From Tenebrio molitor (Eukaryota; Arthropoda; Insecta; Coleoptera; Tenebrionidae): 64,000 bases of DNA. The position numbers and the translations under genes were made by a program. The notes below the pieces were generated by a model. The model was not told where the DNA came from. It saw nothing but the letters and a program-made list of their open reading frames with translations, and ran no database searches. Numbering within the stretch: the stretch's first letter is position 1; every line of letters starts with the position of its first letter. The stretch is taken from assembly GCF_963966145.1 (NCBI RefSeq), contig NC_091049.1, forward strand, positions 12,710,001 through 12,774,000, written 5' to 3'. Shown here one piece after another: positions 55,073-64,000 of this stretch.

Positions 55073-55972
55073 AAAAAAAAAAAAGGTGCCTGAGGGCACG
55101 TTTATTTGGGTGTGCAAACATTGGGACGTCAAATTGGACGTCCGGAGGGGCATAATGGCAATATTACAGCGGTAATCTTATATTTTTAGTCTTACATCTA
55201 AAATTGGTGTTGTTTAGTATTATGTACTGTAATTTATGTTTACTCTACTTATTGAACTTTAGTTGCAGTCTCTGTTTTTGTTTCTTGCCGGTCGCACTTA
55301 TTCCCCATAGTGTATCCCGTCCGAAACTCGCAATTACCTCCAGTGGACAGTTTGGCACCTCCGTCACACACACTTCTCGCGTCCCAAGCATGCGGCACAA
55401 AGCCTCTCGTTCGTCCTCGAACAGCGCCCACCTCTGAAGTCGGTGTATCGGGTCATCCCGGACGCCACATTCCCTACATTCATCTGTCTCCGACTTCCCG
55501 ATCCTGTGAAGGTGACACATATAGTTTCCATGGCCCGTCAGTACATGTGAACTTCCACCGGTGAATTCCTTCCGCGGGGTTTCGGAGACAACTGGGAAGA
55601 ACTCGTACGTGACCCTGCCCTTTTCTGAGTGTTCCCATCTATGTTGCCAGAAATCCAGCGTCACCAACTCCAGGTACTGTCGCAGGTGTCGAGGACTGTC
55701 AAAGTCTTCTCTCCGTATCTCCAAGTGTAGATACGGGTGAGTTTCTTTCTTCTTGAGCGCCTTCCTACATGCAATTTCAGCAGTTTTCAGATCGAGGGGA
55801 GGCAAGCCAGCAATTACTCCGGCCGCATCGTGCGATGTAGATGTGTAACAGCGACCCATCAGCTTGGCTGCGACTCCCTGCACTTGATTTAGTTTCTGCT
55901 TTACCTTCGATATGTGTAGTCTGTGAGACCAGATTTCGCTGCCATAATCTGATCTCACAGACTACACATATC
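55073..55972 (-). mobile_element. R1-like LINE insertion in the P element, 15-bp target duplication
   Basis: GGAACTTTATGATCA (55058-55072) and GGAACTTTGTGATCA (55973-55987) differ at one base and flank the insert. Both correspond to the same P-element codons. The body is a 5'-truncated LINE on the minus strand. An A-run at 55073-55085 stands at what should be the LINE 3' side but in the wrong sense for a minus-strand poly(A). The right (5') end carries an inverted 28-bp copy of itself (55908-55935 against 55946-55973, one mismatch). Confidence 0.88.
55245..55958 (-). pseudogene. R1/I-like LINE, C-terminal domain
   Basis: The open frame reads YGSEIWSHRLHISKVKQKLN, AAKLMGRCYTSTSHDAAGVI, AGLPPLDLKTAEIACRKALK, then a zinc-knuckle-like CRECGVRDDPIHRLQRWALF and ends at 55245. 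This is the region after the RT in R1/I-type LINEs. The RT itself is lost by 5' truncation. Confidence 0.8.
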
Positions 55973-57385
55973 GGAACTTTGTGATCAGCGTCATCCCCGC
56001 CAAAGTTCCTATTATTTCTTTGTTAAGGACAAGCCAGTTGTGACCATTTTCGATGTTCCTCATCTCTTAAAGAATACGCGTAATGCATTATTGAAATGCA
56101 AAATCCAATTTGCTCCTCACAAATGGGCCAGATTCCACCACATTGAGTCTGTCTTTAATTTTGACCAGCAAAAAACATTCAAATCTTTGCCGAAATTAAA
56201 ACAACCTCATTTCAATCTCAAAAACGATTCCAACATGAAAATGAAAGTAAAGGTTGCTGCAGCCCAACTGAGCAGCTCCATGGCTAGTGCTATGGAAACG
56301 TTGACCACCTTGGGTGTACTGCCTGCCGAGGCCATTTTCACAGCGGAATTTGTTAAAAAAGTTAACTATTTGCTGGATTCATTGAATAGTGGAAATATTA
56401 GCCGGTTGACCATAAACGCTTGACTTTTGGAAAAAATTATTGACAGAGTTGAACAACTGGAAATTAATTGATTTGGAGACTGATGCCGATCTTTCGAATC
56501 GGTATTCATTTGTTCGCGGTTGGCAGACAACGATTTGATCAATTATTTTTCAGTGGGATACACTCAAAGATGTGAATGGTTTTGATTATTTCAATCTACG
56601 TTCATTTAATCAAGATCCATTGGAGAATCTATTTTCCAGCATCCGTCAACATGGCGTAGCTAACACCAAACCCACCTGTCACCAGTTTACAGCAGCCTTA
56701 AAAACTGTTGTAGTTAACAGCTTGGCTTCACCAAAAGGTGTTGGCAGAAACTGCGAAGATGACAATTGCACGCCGTTGGATGATTTGGTCACTTTGTTGA
56801 AATTTTCAGGAGATACTTCGACGGAGACGCAGGAGCAATTGTCGCAGACGGAAGTATCAATGGATTTCATCTCCCCAGAATTTGAGGATCTTCCTGTTGA
56901 AGATACTCAAGGTCTTGCGTATGTTGCAGGCTGGGTGTTGAAAAATATTGACACTCCTGATTGTGATAATTGCCGGAATATTTTATTTTCCAAAGATGCA
57001 ACTCCACGTCATCTCCTGACAACTTTTAAAAAAGCGGACAACTCTCAGAGGCTGACATATGCTAGTGACCATGTAATGGGATTTGTTCAAAATATACACT
57101 GTTTATATGAATTTCTTGATAAGTGTGGTTTTCAGAGAAATCTGGAAAACACTTTCAAAAGTTCATTTAAACAAAAGGTCGATTTTGGGCAAATACATTG
57201 CGTGGAACACAATTGTTTTAATTTAATTTTAGATAAGTGTACCACTTTTCTAATTTATAAATATTGCAGGGACAAGGATAAGTTTTCCGCAGTATCTGAG
57301 GGTCACCAAAGAAAAATGAAGAGACTGAAAAAATAGTGCTATGATTAGTGTGATTTGTTAGCCTTATTTTATTATACATATAGAA

Positions 57386-58150
57386 TTATAGACTGTATTT
57401 TATATTGTAAACATCATGCAATAGGTTGATTACGCCTTGAGTATCATTCGTGAAAGATCGTACCAGTATATCCGTTTCACCGCTGACTTTCTCCATGAAC
57501 TCGACCATTTGGTCGAAGTCAATTGGATACTGCTCAGAGTTATTAACAGCGTCTTTTGCAAGCATTAACAGTTCAGAAGTAGAGGTCAGGCTTTCCACTG
57601 AATCACTGGATCTTATCTTTTTGGATTTACCGGTGCTATCGGAATTCGCGTTCGTAGGGTTTGAAGGGCTTAACTCTGTCTCGTTGTCATCCGTCATTTA
57701 CCGCTTTCCTGCCAGAGTGTCAGTCGCAGCATCCGTTGTAGGGTTGTTATTAGGGGTAGATGTTGCAAGGTCAGCATCTCTGTCCTGTGGACAGTCGCTC
57801 ACATAATGGCCAATCATTTTGCACTTAAAACATATATCGTCGAAGGTCATAAATATACGGTAGTTTGTATTATCGAACTTTAACACGACCGAATCTGGCA
57901 GCCCGATATCGTCATCCGGCTGAACATATATTTGTCTGCGAAAACTAAGGACATGTGAATATTCATCATCCAGTATTCTTGCCCTGACAAACGACATTTG
58001 CGAAAGTACAGTAAATCCAAGAGCTCTAATTTGATTCTCGAAAACATGATGGCGATGGGGAATTGAAGGGCAAACATTTGACAAAATGATACGACGCGCA
58101 GGGTTTATTAAGCTACGGTTTCTTAGAGAAGTATGCCGCGCACAATTCAC
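57386..58150 (-). pseudogene. LINE ORF1 with CCHC zinc knuckle, one in-frame stop
   Basis: It starts at 58150 (MNCARHTSLRNRS; these first codons lie inside the palindrome). It continues ISNVCPSIPHRHHVFENQIR-like text in lower identity, then QIYVQPDDDIGLPDSVVLKF, a CCHC knuckle CFKCKMIGHYVSDC and DTLAGKR. An in-frame TAA at 57698-57700 is immediately followed by ATG and MTDDNETELSPSNPTNANSD, ending VINLLHDVYNIKYSL at 57386. This is a Gag-like RNA-binding protein of Jockey/I-type LINEs. ORF2 should follow to the left, but the P element is there instead. Confidence 0.75.
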
Positions 58151-58360
58151 GGTAAGTCATGCGCTGCGCACAACCGCGTAAATCTAATCAGTTGATACTG
58201 ATGGAAGCGTTTTCTTAGAAAAAGTTCAGCTGAACGCATTGTTGGCTTTTTCTAAGAAAACGCTTCCATCAGTATCAACTGATTAGATTTACGCGGTTGT
58301 GCGCAGCGCACGACTTACCGTGAGTTGTGCGCGGCGTACTTCTCCAAGAAACCGTAGCTT
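58110..58360. repeat. Near-perfect palindrome, 115-bp arms, 21-bp spacer
   Basis: AAGCTACGGTTTCTTAGAGA...GATGGAAGCGTTTTCTTAGA (58110-58224) is mirrored by 58246-58360 with very few mismatches. The spacer is 58225-58245. The left arm contains the 5' coding start of the LINE ORF1 at 57386-58150, so the right arm is an inverted copy of the LINE's 5' end. Confidence 0.93.
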
Positions 58361-58628
58361 TAACCGACGTACCCCAACGACCTTGTCAATGATGGTGATG
58401 GATGAGTGGTTTGAGACCACGTCATCAACCAAAGACTTACTACTTAAATAGATGCAAATAAATAGTATATTAAGTATAAAGAACGGTAATGACAATGTAC
58501 CTCTTCACATCGTGTTGCCACAATGTCGATTTTTGTATCGCGTTTCTAAGGCAATCTGCAAACAACCTACCGCCATTGCAGTTTTTGAGCGCAAATATCG
58601 CCAGTTGTGTTGAAAAACAAGCAGTAAA

Positions 58629-59284
58629 ATGAGTGATATTTGTGATTCCGAAAACGAAGTGGATGTTGTAAAAGAAACTTTGAATGTGGGGTGCGTCACA
58701 AATAAAGAATTTTTGAAACTAACGACCTCAACGTGTAATTAAGACAAGGAAAATTTGGGGTATGAAAATTTTATTGTCGCGGCAAGTTCGCTAATGTTAT
58801 TTTGTTACAGTGGCAAGGAAAGCCGATTACAAGAGCCGTATGAGTTTCCAGAAAGTGCTAACATCTTGTCTTCAACTTCTGCCCATATAAATAGAGAGTT
58901 TCCCAAACCAACGACCTCGTAATCGAGAAGACAAGGAAAATTCGAGGTTTGACAATTTTGACAATACTAATGTCGCGGCAAGTTCGCTAATGTTATTACA
59001 GTGGCAAGGAAGGCCAACTACAAGGCCTGTGTGAGTTTCCAGGAAGTGCTAACATCTTGTCTTCAACTTCTGTCCACATAAATAGAGAATTTCCGAAACC
59101 AACGACCTCAATGTGTAATCAAGAAGACAAGGAAAATTCAAGGTATGACAATTTTGACAATGCTAATGTTGTGGCAAGTCCGCTAATGTTATTTCATTCC
59201 AGCGCCAAGGAAGGTCGACTACAAGAGCTGTATAAGTTTCCAGAAAGTGCCCTGACTTCTTGTCTTCAACTTCTGTCTACATAA
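58629..59284 (+). CDS. Unrecognised gene with three exon-like tandem repeats
   Basis: From the ATG at 58629 the frame reads MSDICDSENEVDVVKETLNV. Three units of about 190 bp follow (58721, 58910, 59101). Each encodes a version of KEGRLQELYKFPESA, LSSTSVHINREFPKPTTS and CNQEDKEN. Each unit also contains a 50-62-bp segment with the look of an intron: GTATGA (GTTTGA in unit 2), an inner CTAAT and a pyrimidine-AG before GGCAAGGAA. If spliced, the exons would form 43-47-residue repeats. In unit 3 the segment stays open, so it may be coding instead. Unit 1 has a TAA in place of CAAGAA. I do not recognise the protein. A domestic gene or a repeat array are both possible. Confidence 0.4.
58721..59284 (+). 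repeat. Tandem repeat, three units of about 190 bp
   Basis: The anchors AACGACCTC at 58721, 58910 and 59101 give spacings of 189 and 191 bp. The last unit ends near 59284. Units 2 and 3 look about 85 percent alike by eye. Confidence 0.9.
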
Positions 59285-59528
59285 AAATTATTATAATAAT
59301 TGATTAATTTTGAATAAATTTACTTACCGTTCTAAAACACCAAAAATTACTTACCGTCGAGTTTATTGTTAGCAACGGGTAAACATAGCTTACCGTCTTG
59401 GAAACAGACGTGATAAACAACCAAATAGAGTGCAATTCATTCGCCTCCCGGCCTGCCGTTAAAAAAAACTTATCTCCGGCGAACAAAAACTCGGGCGATA
59501 ATACCAACAAGTAAACGCCACCAATGTC

Positions 59529-59798
59529 ATGAATCAATTAACTGCTGCAAATCACAATTGTACCAATTTGGGTGTTTCTTATGAGACTCACGAGGAATCA
59601 ACGATATGCGAAATTAGATGTAAATATACTTGCCTAAGTCACAGTATGAGCGCTAAAAACGGAGAGCACGAAGAACACGTCTGTGCACCACACTCTCAAG
59701 ATATTATCTATTTTGAACAATTAGCTGAAGCAGTTCTGAAATCGTTTTGTATTCCTACAAGTTTTAGAAGCAATATTACGAATTCGAATTTATTCTAA
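59529..59798 (+). CDS. Hypothetical protein, 89 aa, downstream of the tandem repeat
   Basis: The frame MNQLTAANHNCTNLGVSYET, then ICEIRCKYTCLSHSM and YFEQLAEAVLKSFCIPTSFR ends at 59798. It contains seven cysteines and histidine pairs but no classic zinc-finger spacing. It may be a later exon of the locus at 58629, since it lies on the same strand about 250 bp downstream. No splice connection is proven. Confidence 0.3.
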   Translation: MNQLTAANHNCTNLGVSYETHEESTICEIRCKYTCLSHSMSAKNGEHEEHVCAPHSQDIIYFEQLAEAVLKSFCIPTSFRSNITNSNLF

Positions 59799-59889
59799 TG
59801 TTAAGAACATGTGCTGTAAAAACTTCACTTCAAATGCAACAATGTTAGAGTTATTTACATCGTCCATGTATAACGCACAAGAAGAAGTA

Positions 59890-60065
59890 CAGTGGCGGAC
59901 AAAAAAAAGTAGGACAAGTCTTATTAAGAAATTTAGCCAAAATTGAGTTGAGTAAACCGGAGTTACTATAATAAATAAATAAATATTTTCATAGTAACCA
60001 TAGAAAGGGCAAGCAAATTTACATTAGCGAAAAAACTTTGTCATACTTTTTTTTGTCCGCCACTG
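59890..60065. mobile_element. MITE, TA target, 176 bp
   Basis: The perfect inverted ends CAGTGGCGGACAAAAAAAAG are flanked by TA (59888-59889 and 60066-60067). It is Tc1/mariner-like and non-coding. A further lone Tc1-like end (TTTTGCCCCTCACTG, then TA) lies at 60194-60208. Confidence 0.92.
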
Positions 60066-60209
60066 TATGTTGTCTTACAAGATGTTGTAAATGACGGTAT
60101 GGAAATTTTTGATGAATAAAAACAGTTGGCATGTGTTTTTGTTCTTTTTTCAAAACTCGACAGTTTATGATTTATCGAATTGTTGCGTTACTTTTGCCCC
60201 TCACTGTAT

Positions 60210-61053
60210 AATATTAATAAGTGATAGAAATGCATCATTATACGAGAGTGAGAACTTCTCACGAGTTTCATAATGGTATTTCGATCACGTGTGATATACG
60301 ACGTTTTATCTTACAGGTGCAACTATTGCAAAAAATCCAAGAAATGAAATTTCATTCAAGTAAAATATTCGCCTATAAAAATATAATAGTATTCTTGTAT
60401 ATGTATCAGTTTTCGCAGTTACCAATGGTTGTTATAGTTTCTGAAATAAACAATGTCGTTGTTTTTTTCACAATTTGTAAAAAAATTATTACAAAAATGG
60501 ATGTTTTAGCAAAATATCCAATTAGACGTGGAAGCTGCCGTTTCCAGTTTGCTTCCGGTAAAGTCGAAAAATAATAATGTACGAGAAAGAGTATAATCTG
60601 TTCCTCAAGTGGAAGGCAGATAATAATTGTTTGGCAGCTGACTTGTGAGTACTTTATCTCACTTGTGAATAATACCGTGCGATCGAAAATTAAAAAAATC
60701 GAGATAGCCATGATTAATACACTTCAGTTAAAAAATTATTCCGATCGAAAAAAACAAGGTCGAGTTATATTTGTTGAGATTATTTCCAGAACAAAAAAAA
60801 ACAACAAAGAACGACAATATCTTATTATTTATCGACAAAGAAGTCATTTTCATTCAATTATAAAATGAACTGTCAAATGTGACAAGAGGAAAGAAAAATT
60901 TTAATCACTGACAAGAGGAAGCGAATTTTTATCCGCGATAAACAAAAATGATTGGTTCAAAAGACAAATTCTCATTGGACCACTGTCTGTGTAGCTATAG
61001 TGATGGAAATAATCATGATTAATTATTGACTATTAAAATTTGCTATTACAATA
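60210..61053. other. Stretch with no recognised gene
   Basis: Two ORFs of about 100-117 codons overlap on opposite strands (60221-60574 and 60406-60711). Neither shows a domain. The region is AT-rich. Confidence 0.4.
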
Positions 61054-61430
61054 TGTTCACTTTAGAGCAACAAATTTTCATTGTTTAGTGTTTCTTCAGC
61101 AATGGAGAAAGGCTTGGTCCTATTCGACAGCTCAAGTTTTTGAGGAATTTCAACAAAAGTTTCCGTACTTTCAAAGCACTTAACCAACAACTTGCCCAGA
61201 AAGTCTACAAATGCGTAAACATGTTTTTGGAAACAGGTAGTGTTCTGCGCAAAAAAGGCAGTAGACGACCGACAAAAAGATGAAAATATTGAAGAGGGTG
61301 AACAAAGAATTATTGCAGAGATTAACCCAAGAAACTAACCTATCATTTGGTACAGTTCAGCTTATCCTTAACACAGATTTACACTTTTTTCTCTATCGTG
61401 TGTCTGTTGTGCACGAAATTACCCCTTGAC
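61054..61430 (+). pseudogene. Mariner-type transposase N-terminal region, decayed
   Basis: MFTLEQQIFIV is followed by a TAG, then, in shifting frames, AWSYSTAQVFEEFQQKFPY, NQQLAQKVYKCVNMFLETGS, VLRKKGSRRPTKR, LTQETNLSFGTVQLILNTDL and YRVSVVHEIT. This is the double helix-turn-helix DNA-binding region of insect mariner/DUF4817-like transposases. No catalytic domain follows. Confidence 0.75.
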
Positions 61431-62651
61431 AATAAGAGCACCCACAACCGGCAACAACCTCTCTGGATAATATTGATTGATCGATGATTGTTGGATCTTA
61501 GACCGATTTATAAACAAGCGGCGTGCGCCTGCTCCGTGCTCAGCGTTGACGTTAAATAAAGGTGCGGGAATTTTTGAATCTCATTGTTTCATTGCACTTG
61601 CTGAGGAAATTCTTTCATGTACAACCGACAGGTCACACAAAATTCTTTAAAGGGCCCCACATACTGCGTTTTTGTTGACTGACATCAAATAAGTGAAATC
61701 TTAACGAACTGCGAACTGAAATTTTTGGGATATTTCTTCTTTCTTTTAATAACATCTGTTTAGCACTGAAATTTGTCGTTATTATTTCAATACTGTTTTC
61801 CAAAATGAACATAATTGATGAAAAATAAGGAAGTGATAAAATTTAACGAGAATCTATATTATTTGTAAAAAAACATTAATATACAAATTAGAAAAAATAC
61901 TCGTAGCATAAAAATAGAAGTATACTTGCGACGTTAAAAACATTTCGCTACGCGTCGTGCTTTTAAACTCGTCACGCGTGCATTAAAGGCTTCCTTATAA
62001 ACGTGTATCATATGCTATTTTTTATAATACCTACACTACAATCTGAAAATTATAATGAAAAAAGTAAATTGAAATACCTTTTCAGAAGTAATCTGTGTCA
62101 TTAATCGTTGATATAGAAATGGTCAATTGTTGTTGTTTCGTTGCCATATATATTTGTTATAAATTGTGTATAAATGTGTATTTATCATTGTTCAAAATGT
62201 AGGTGAATTTGTTGTTATCTAAGCAACCCTTAAAGTTTTAGTGTTTTAAAGGCCCATTTTCGCACGCATTTTAGTGTCAAAAATAGGGATTATGATTCAG
62301 GTATAATAAAAATTGGTTTATAAAACTTAAGGGTGAGGTTAACCCGATTTGAAATGGCCAAAAAACGGTGGTTTTTAAACATTCAAGTATTTAAAACAAC
62401 AACAGATGAAGGCAAGGTATTTTTTTTATTTGAAAGATACGTCCTTCCTCTAGGGCGCCATTTCAATTTCGTTATAAATAACAATAAAATAAATCACAAT
62501 TTGAGGACTATGAAGGAAGTTGTAACACTAAAACCTAATGCGAAATTAACAAAAAAAAAGTATAGGGCCCTCGGAAATTTAATTTTAAAGCGTTTGGTGC
62601 CATCACATTGCTTCCAAAAAAATCACAGATCTTATTACATACATAAACATA
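61431..62651. other. Stretch without a recognised gene
   Basis: It includes an open frame at 62333-62674 (MAKKRWFLNIQVFKTTTDEG, then LKPNAKLTKKKYRALGNLIL) whose end overlaps a MITE and which I cannot assign. A weak palindrome with CGCGTCGTGC...GTCACGCGTGC is at 61905-62030. Confidence 0.4.
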
Positions 62652-62786
62652 CTGCGAGTTTTTTATTTTACTGAACATAGGATTCATGAATCTGTAAGTT
62701 TGGTTGCCTATTTCAAATGCATTGACTTGTCCATTTTAGAACTGAACACAGCCATTTGTATGTTCAGCGAAATAAAAAACGCAGTG
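62652..62786. mobile_element. MITE, TA target, 135 bp (copy 2 of 2)
   Basis: Nearly the same as the element at 8365-8505. The ends CTGCGAGTTTTTTATTTTAC and inverse CACTGCGTTTTTTATTTCGC are flanked by TA. It has a few substitutions and a short deletion near ACACAGCCATTTG relative to the first copy. Confidence 0.88.
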
Positions 62787-62793
62787 TACGTTC

Positions 62794-63040
62794 TGTTACG
62801 ATTTAAATCGCCGCGTGCTTGTAAATCTTCGCGATTTCTCTAGAACGTTCTAGAACCCATCGCGACGGAAACGTACACGGACTTCCGCCGAAAAAATCGC
62901 GCAGAGAGGGGGCGGAAGCTATAAATCAAGGAGTATAGAATAATAGGGAGGGGACATACGGCCGGTCGAATGAAGCCGCCTTAATGCGCATGTCTGCTAT
63001 TAGTACGCCCCAAGAAAGTGAATAAAATCAGTTGCGTTGT
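62794..63040 (+). promoter_or_regulatory. LTR-like promoter with a perfect heat-shock element
   Basis: The sequence opens TGTTACGATTTAAATCG. AGAACGTTCTAGAAC (62842-62856) contains three alternating nGAAn units, the heat-shock-factor consensus. A GC-rich GGGGGCGGAAGC precedes the TATA box TATAAATC at 62920. AATAAA is at 63021-63026. The order matches an LTR U3-R layout or a stress-inducible promoter. No coding region follows in the window. Confidence 0.6.
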
Positions 63041-63155
63041 GATATTTAATGTGGTTTTCTAGTTTCTCATACTCTGAATACATTTGTGATGTAAAAAAAA
63101 ATTATAGTGTTTTATTTTCCTGCAGTTTTATTGTTAATTCCCAACATCTCAAGTA

Positions 63156-63300
63156 GTGTTAACTGGGGCGTACCTTACGGGTTGCATAAAATTACGCCCG
63201 TTTCCTTGTCCCTCACCGCTTCAATTTACCGCGCCCATAAGCTAGCTTATGTTCCCTCCCTATTATTCTATACTCCTTGCTATAAATCGTGGGAACCAGC
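63156..63300 (-). repeat. Inverted partial copy of the LTR-like block
   Basis: On the minus strand it reads TTATAGCAAGGAGTATAGAA, TAATAGGGAGGGAACATA and later GGTACGCCCC. This matches 62921-63010 (AAGGAGTATAGAATAATAGG, GAGGGGACATAC, AGTACGCCCC). The heat-shock element itself is not in the inverted copy. Confidence 0.75.
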
Positions 63301-63440
63301 GAAAGACGAGGAAGTTCACGGCTGTTAAGGCTGTTGCCTAGTGGTTGGCCAAGCAATGGTAAAGCGCGCTAAACGGATTCTAATTATTTTTCCACAGTTT
63401 TATGTTTGAAGCTATGGTGACTATATTTTTTGTTAAACAT

Positions 63441-63845
63441 TAACGTATCTCACGGGGCTATAGTCCATGTAATACCCCAAGTCAGTAAAATATCCTTTTC
63501 TAACATAAAAATTTTGAATGAAACGGACAACTACAGCAAAAAAAAATATCTCTGTTGATTAATTGAATCTTGTTGTTTTATAGAATATCATGCATAACAT
63601 AATTTCATGCACATGAATTTTATAATTAAAAATATAAGCTTTCATTTTACTGACTTGGGGTATTACATGGACTATACTGCTCAGTTTTTTGAAAAATCGC
63701 TTCATTCTTTTAAAAAAAATTAATAACGTTTTTCAGTAATTCTCCTTATTTTTTCTCAATTTTTCATTTAGAGACTATTTAAAAAGTGCATTGGATTCAG
63801 AAGAACGTATCTCATGGGGCTACTGTCTCAGTTTTTGGAAAAACA
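63441..63845. repeat. Tandem duplication, filled and empty MITE site
   Basis: AACGTATCTCACGGGGCTA (MITE) CTGCTCAGTTTTTTGAAAAA at 63441-63711 repeats as AACGTATCTCATGGGGCTAC, TGTCTCAGTTTTTGGAAAAA at 63803-63845. Nothing else is recognised to the end of the window. Confidence 0.85.
63461..63674. mobile_element. MITE, TA target, 214 bp, perfect 31-bp ends
   Basis: TAGTCCATGTAATACCCCAA plus GTCAGTAAAAT is perfectly inverted at 63644-63674. TA flanks are at 63459-63460 and 63675-63676. A tandem paralogue of the flanking DNA at 63803-63845 lacks the element, giving an empty site. Confidence 0.94.
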
Positions 63846-64000
63846 AATTAGATTGGAAGCAAAAAAATAAACAAAAGCCTCAACAAAACGCGTAAAATTC
63901 GGTTATTAGGCAGTCCACTATACTTCTCAACTACCTGCAGCCCCTGGAGGTCGTAAACTCGGGTTGACATAATCACTACTTAACGCCCGCAATGCAACTT

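Larger units (their letters stand above)
54612..57336 (+). pseudogene. P-element transposase (THAP9-like), split by a LINE and frameshifted
   Basis: Part 1: LPSSRSLKAILAKIPFDTGV, NCTLLFDEISLCQGFHYERV (first D), NVLATVCDQGPTNCAALREL (second D). After the LINE insert (55073-55972): YYFFVKDKPVVTIFDVPHLL, KNTRNALLKCKIQFAPHKWA, HIESVFNFDQQKTF, ending at 56423. Frame breaks follow over 56424-56571. Part 3 (56572-57336) has RSFNQDPLENLFSSIRQHGV and YVAGWVLKNIDTPDCDNCRN. No THAP zinc finger is visible at the left, where the sequence joins copia. It is the only P-type element in the window. Confidence 0.88.

Noticed and set aside
58721..59284. Satellite DNA
   Set aside because: There are only three units, and their coding-like conservation (REFPKPTTS, FPESA) is better explained by exon duplication. 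Satellite origin cannot be fully excluded.

Overview
The window is eukaryotic, AT-rich intergenic DNA that is almost entirely transposable elements. It looks like an insect, and a beetle is plausible. The reasons are the mix of families (Dong/R4, Jockey/I and APE-type LINEs, DUF4817-type mariner, HARBI1/Myb Harbinger, P element, ZMYM1-type hAT, copia, gypsy) and the very short introns (52-60 bp) inside transposase genes. The species cannot be named from this. I recognise no conserved host gene. The one candidate for a non-transposon gene is an unfamiliar locus with a three-fold, exon-like tandem repeat at 58.6-59.8 kb.

Layout. 0-7.2 kb: half of a hAT element (minus), an internally deleted DUF4817 mariner relic, a strikingly GC-rich gypsy element (minus, one LTR), and a Dong LINE fragment. 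7.2-17.6 kb: an orphan ORF, a palindrome, two fragments of one LINE family (8.5-9.3 and 13.1-13.4 kb), a dimeric tRNA-derived SINE with a 14-bp target duplication, and a related LINE on the minus strand (13.9-17.5 kb) whose RT is split by two MITEs. 17.8-22.9 kb: one mariner element interrupted by a 3-kb Harbinger, which itself carries a MITE. 23-27 kb: a Jockey-like RT cut by at least four TIR elements, including a 1.46-kb fold-back. 25.8-28.8 kb: a cluster of small palindromes.

28.9-36.9 kb is a nest at least four layers deep. A TIR element with a transposase N-terminal stub holds an I-like LINE ending in (TAA)n. Two Dong/R4 LINEs sit in that TAA tail, and a complete 1,788-bp mariner sits inside one of them. 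38-48 kb: MITEs, a two-tier inverted repeat, a full-length hAT (8-bp TSD, a frameshift explained by a CTTA expansion) that shows no difference from the copy at 1-1,760 in the stretches compared, and a copia gag-protease fragment. 48.8-54.5 kb: a mariner fragment that serves as an empty site for the Harbinger insertion, a Mutator-like transposase joined to a YqaJ-type nuclease plus a second relic, and a copia integrase split by a 993-bp fold-back. 54.6-58.4 kb: a P element split by an R1-like LINE with a 15-bp TSD, then a LINE ORF1 ending in a 115-bp-arm palindrome. 58.6-64 kb: the tandem-repeat locus, MITEs, a mariner N-terminal relic, and an LTR-like promoter with a perfect heat-shock element.

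Most coding regions are decayed, so the interest lies in insertion order, target choice, fold-back architecture and several internally controlled (empty-site) events. Boundaries were read by eye. TSD and TIR matches are directly visible. Clade names are family recognition without a database search.
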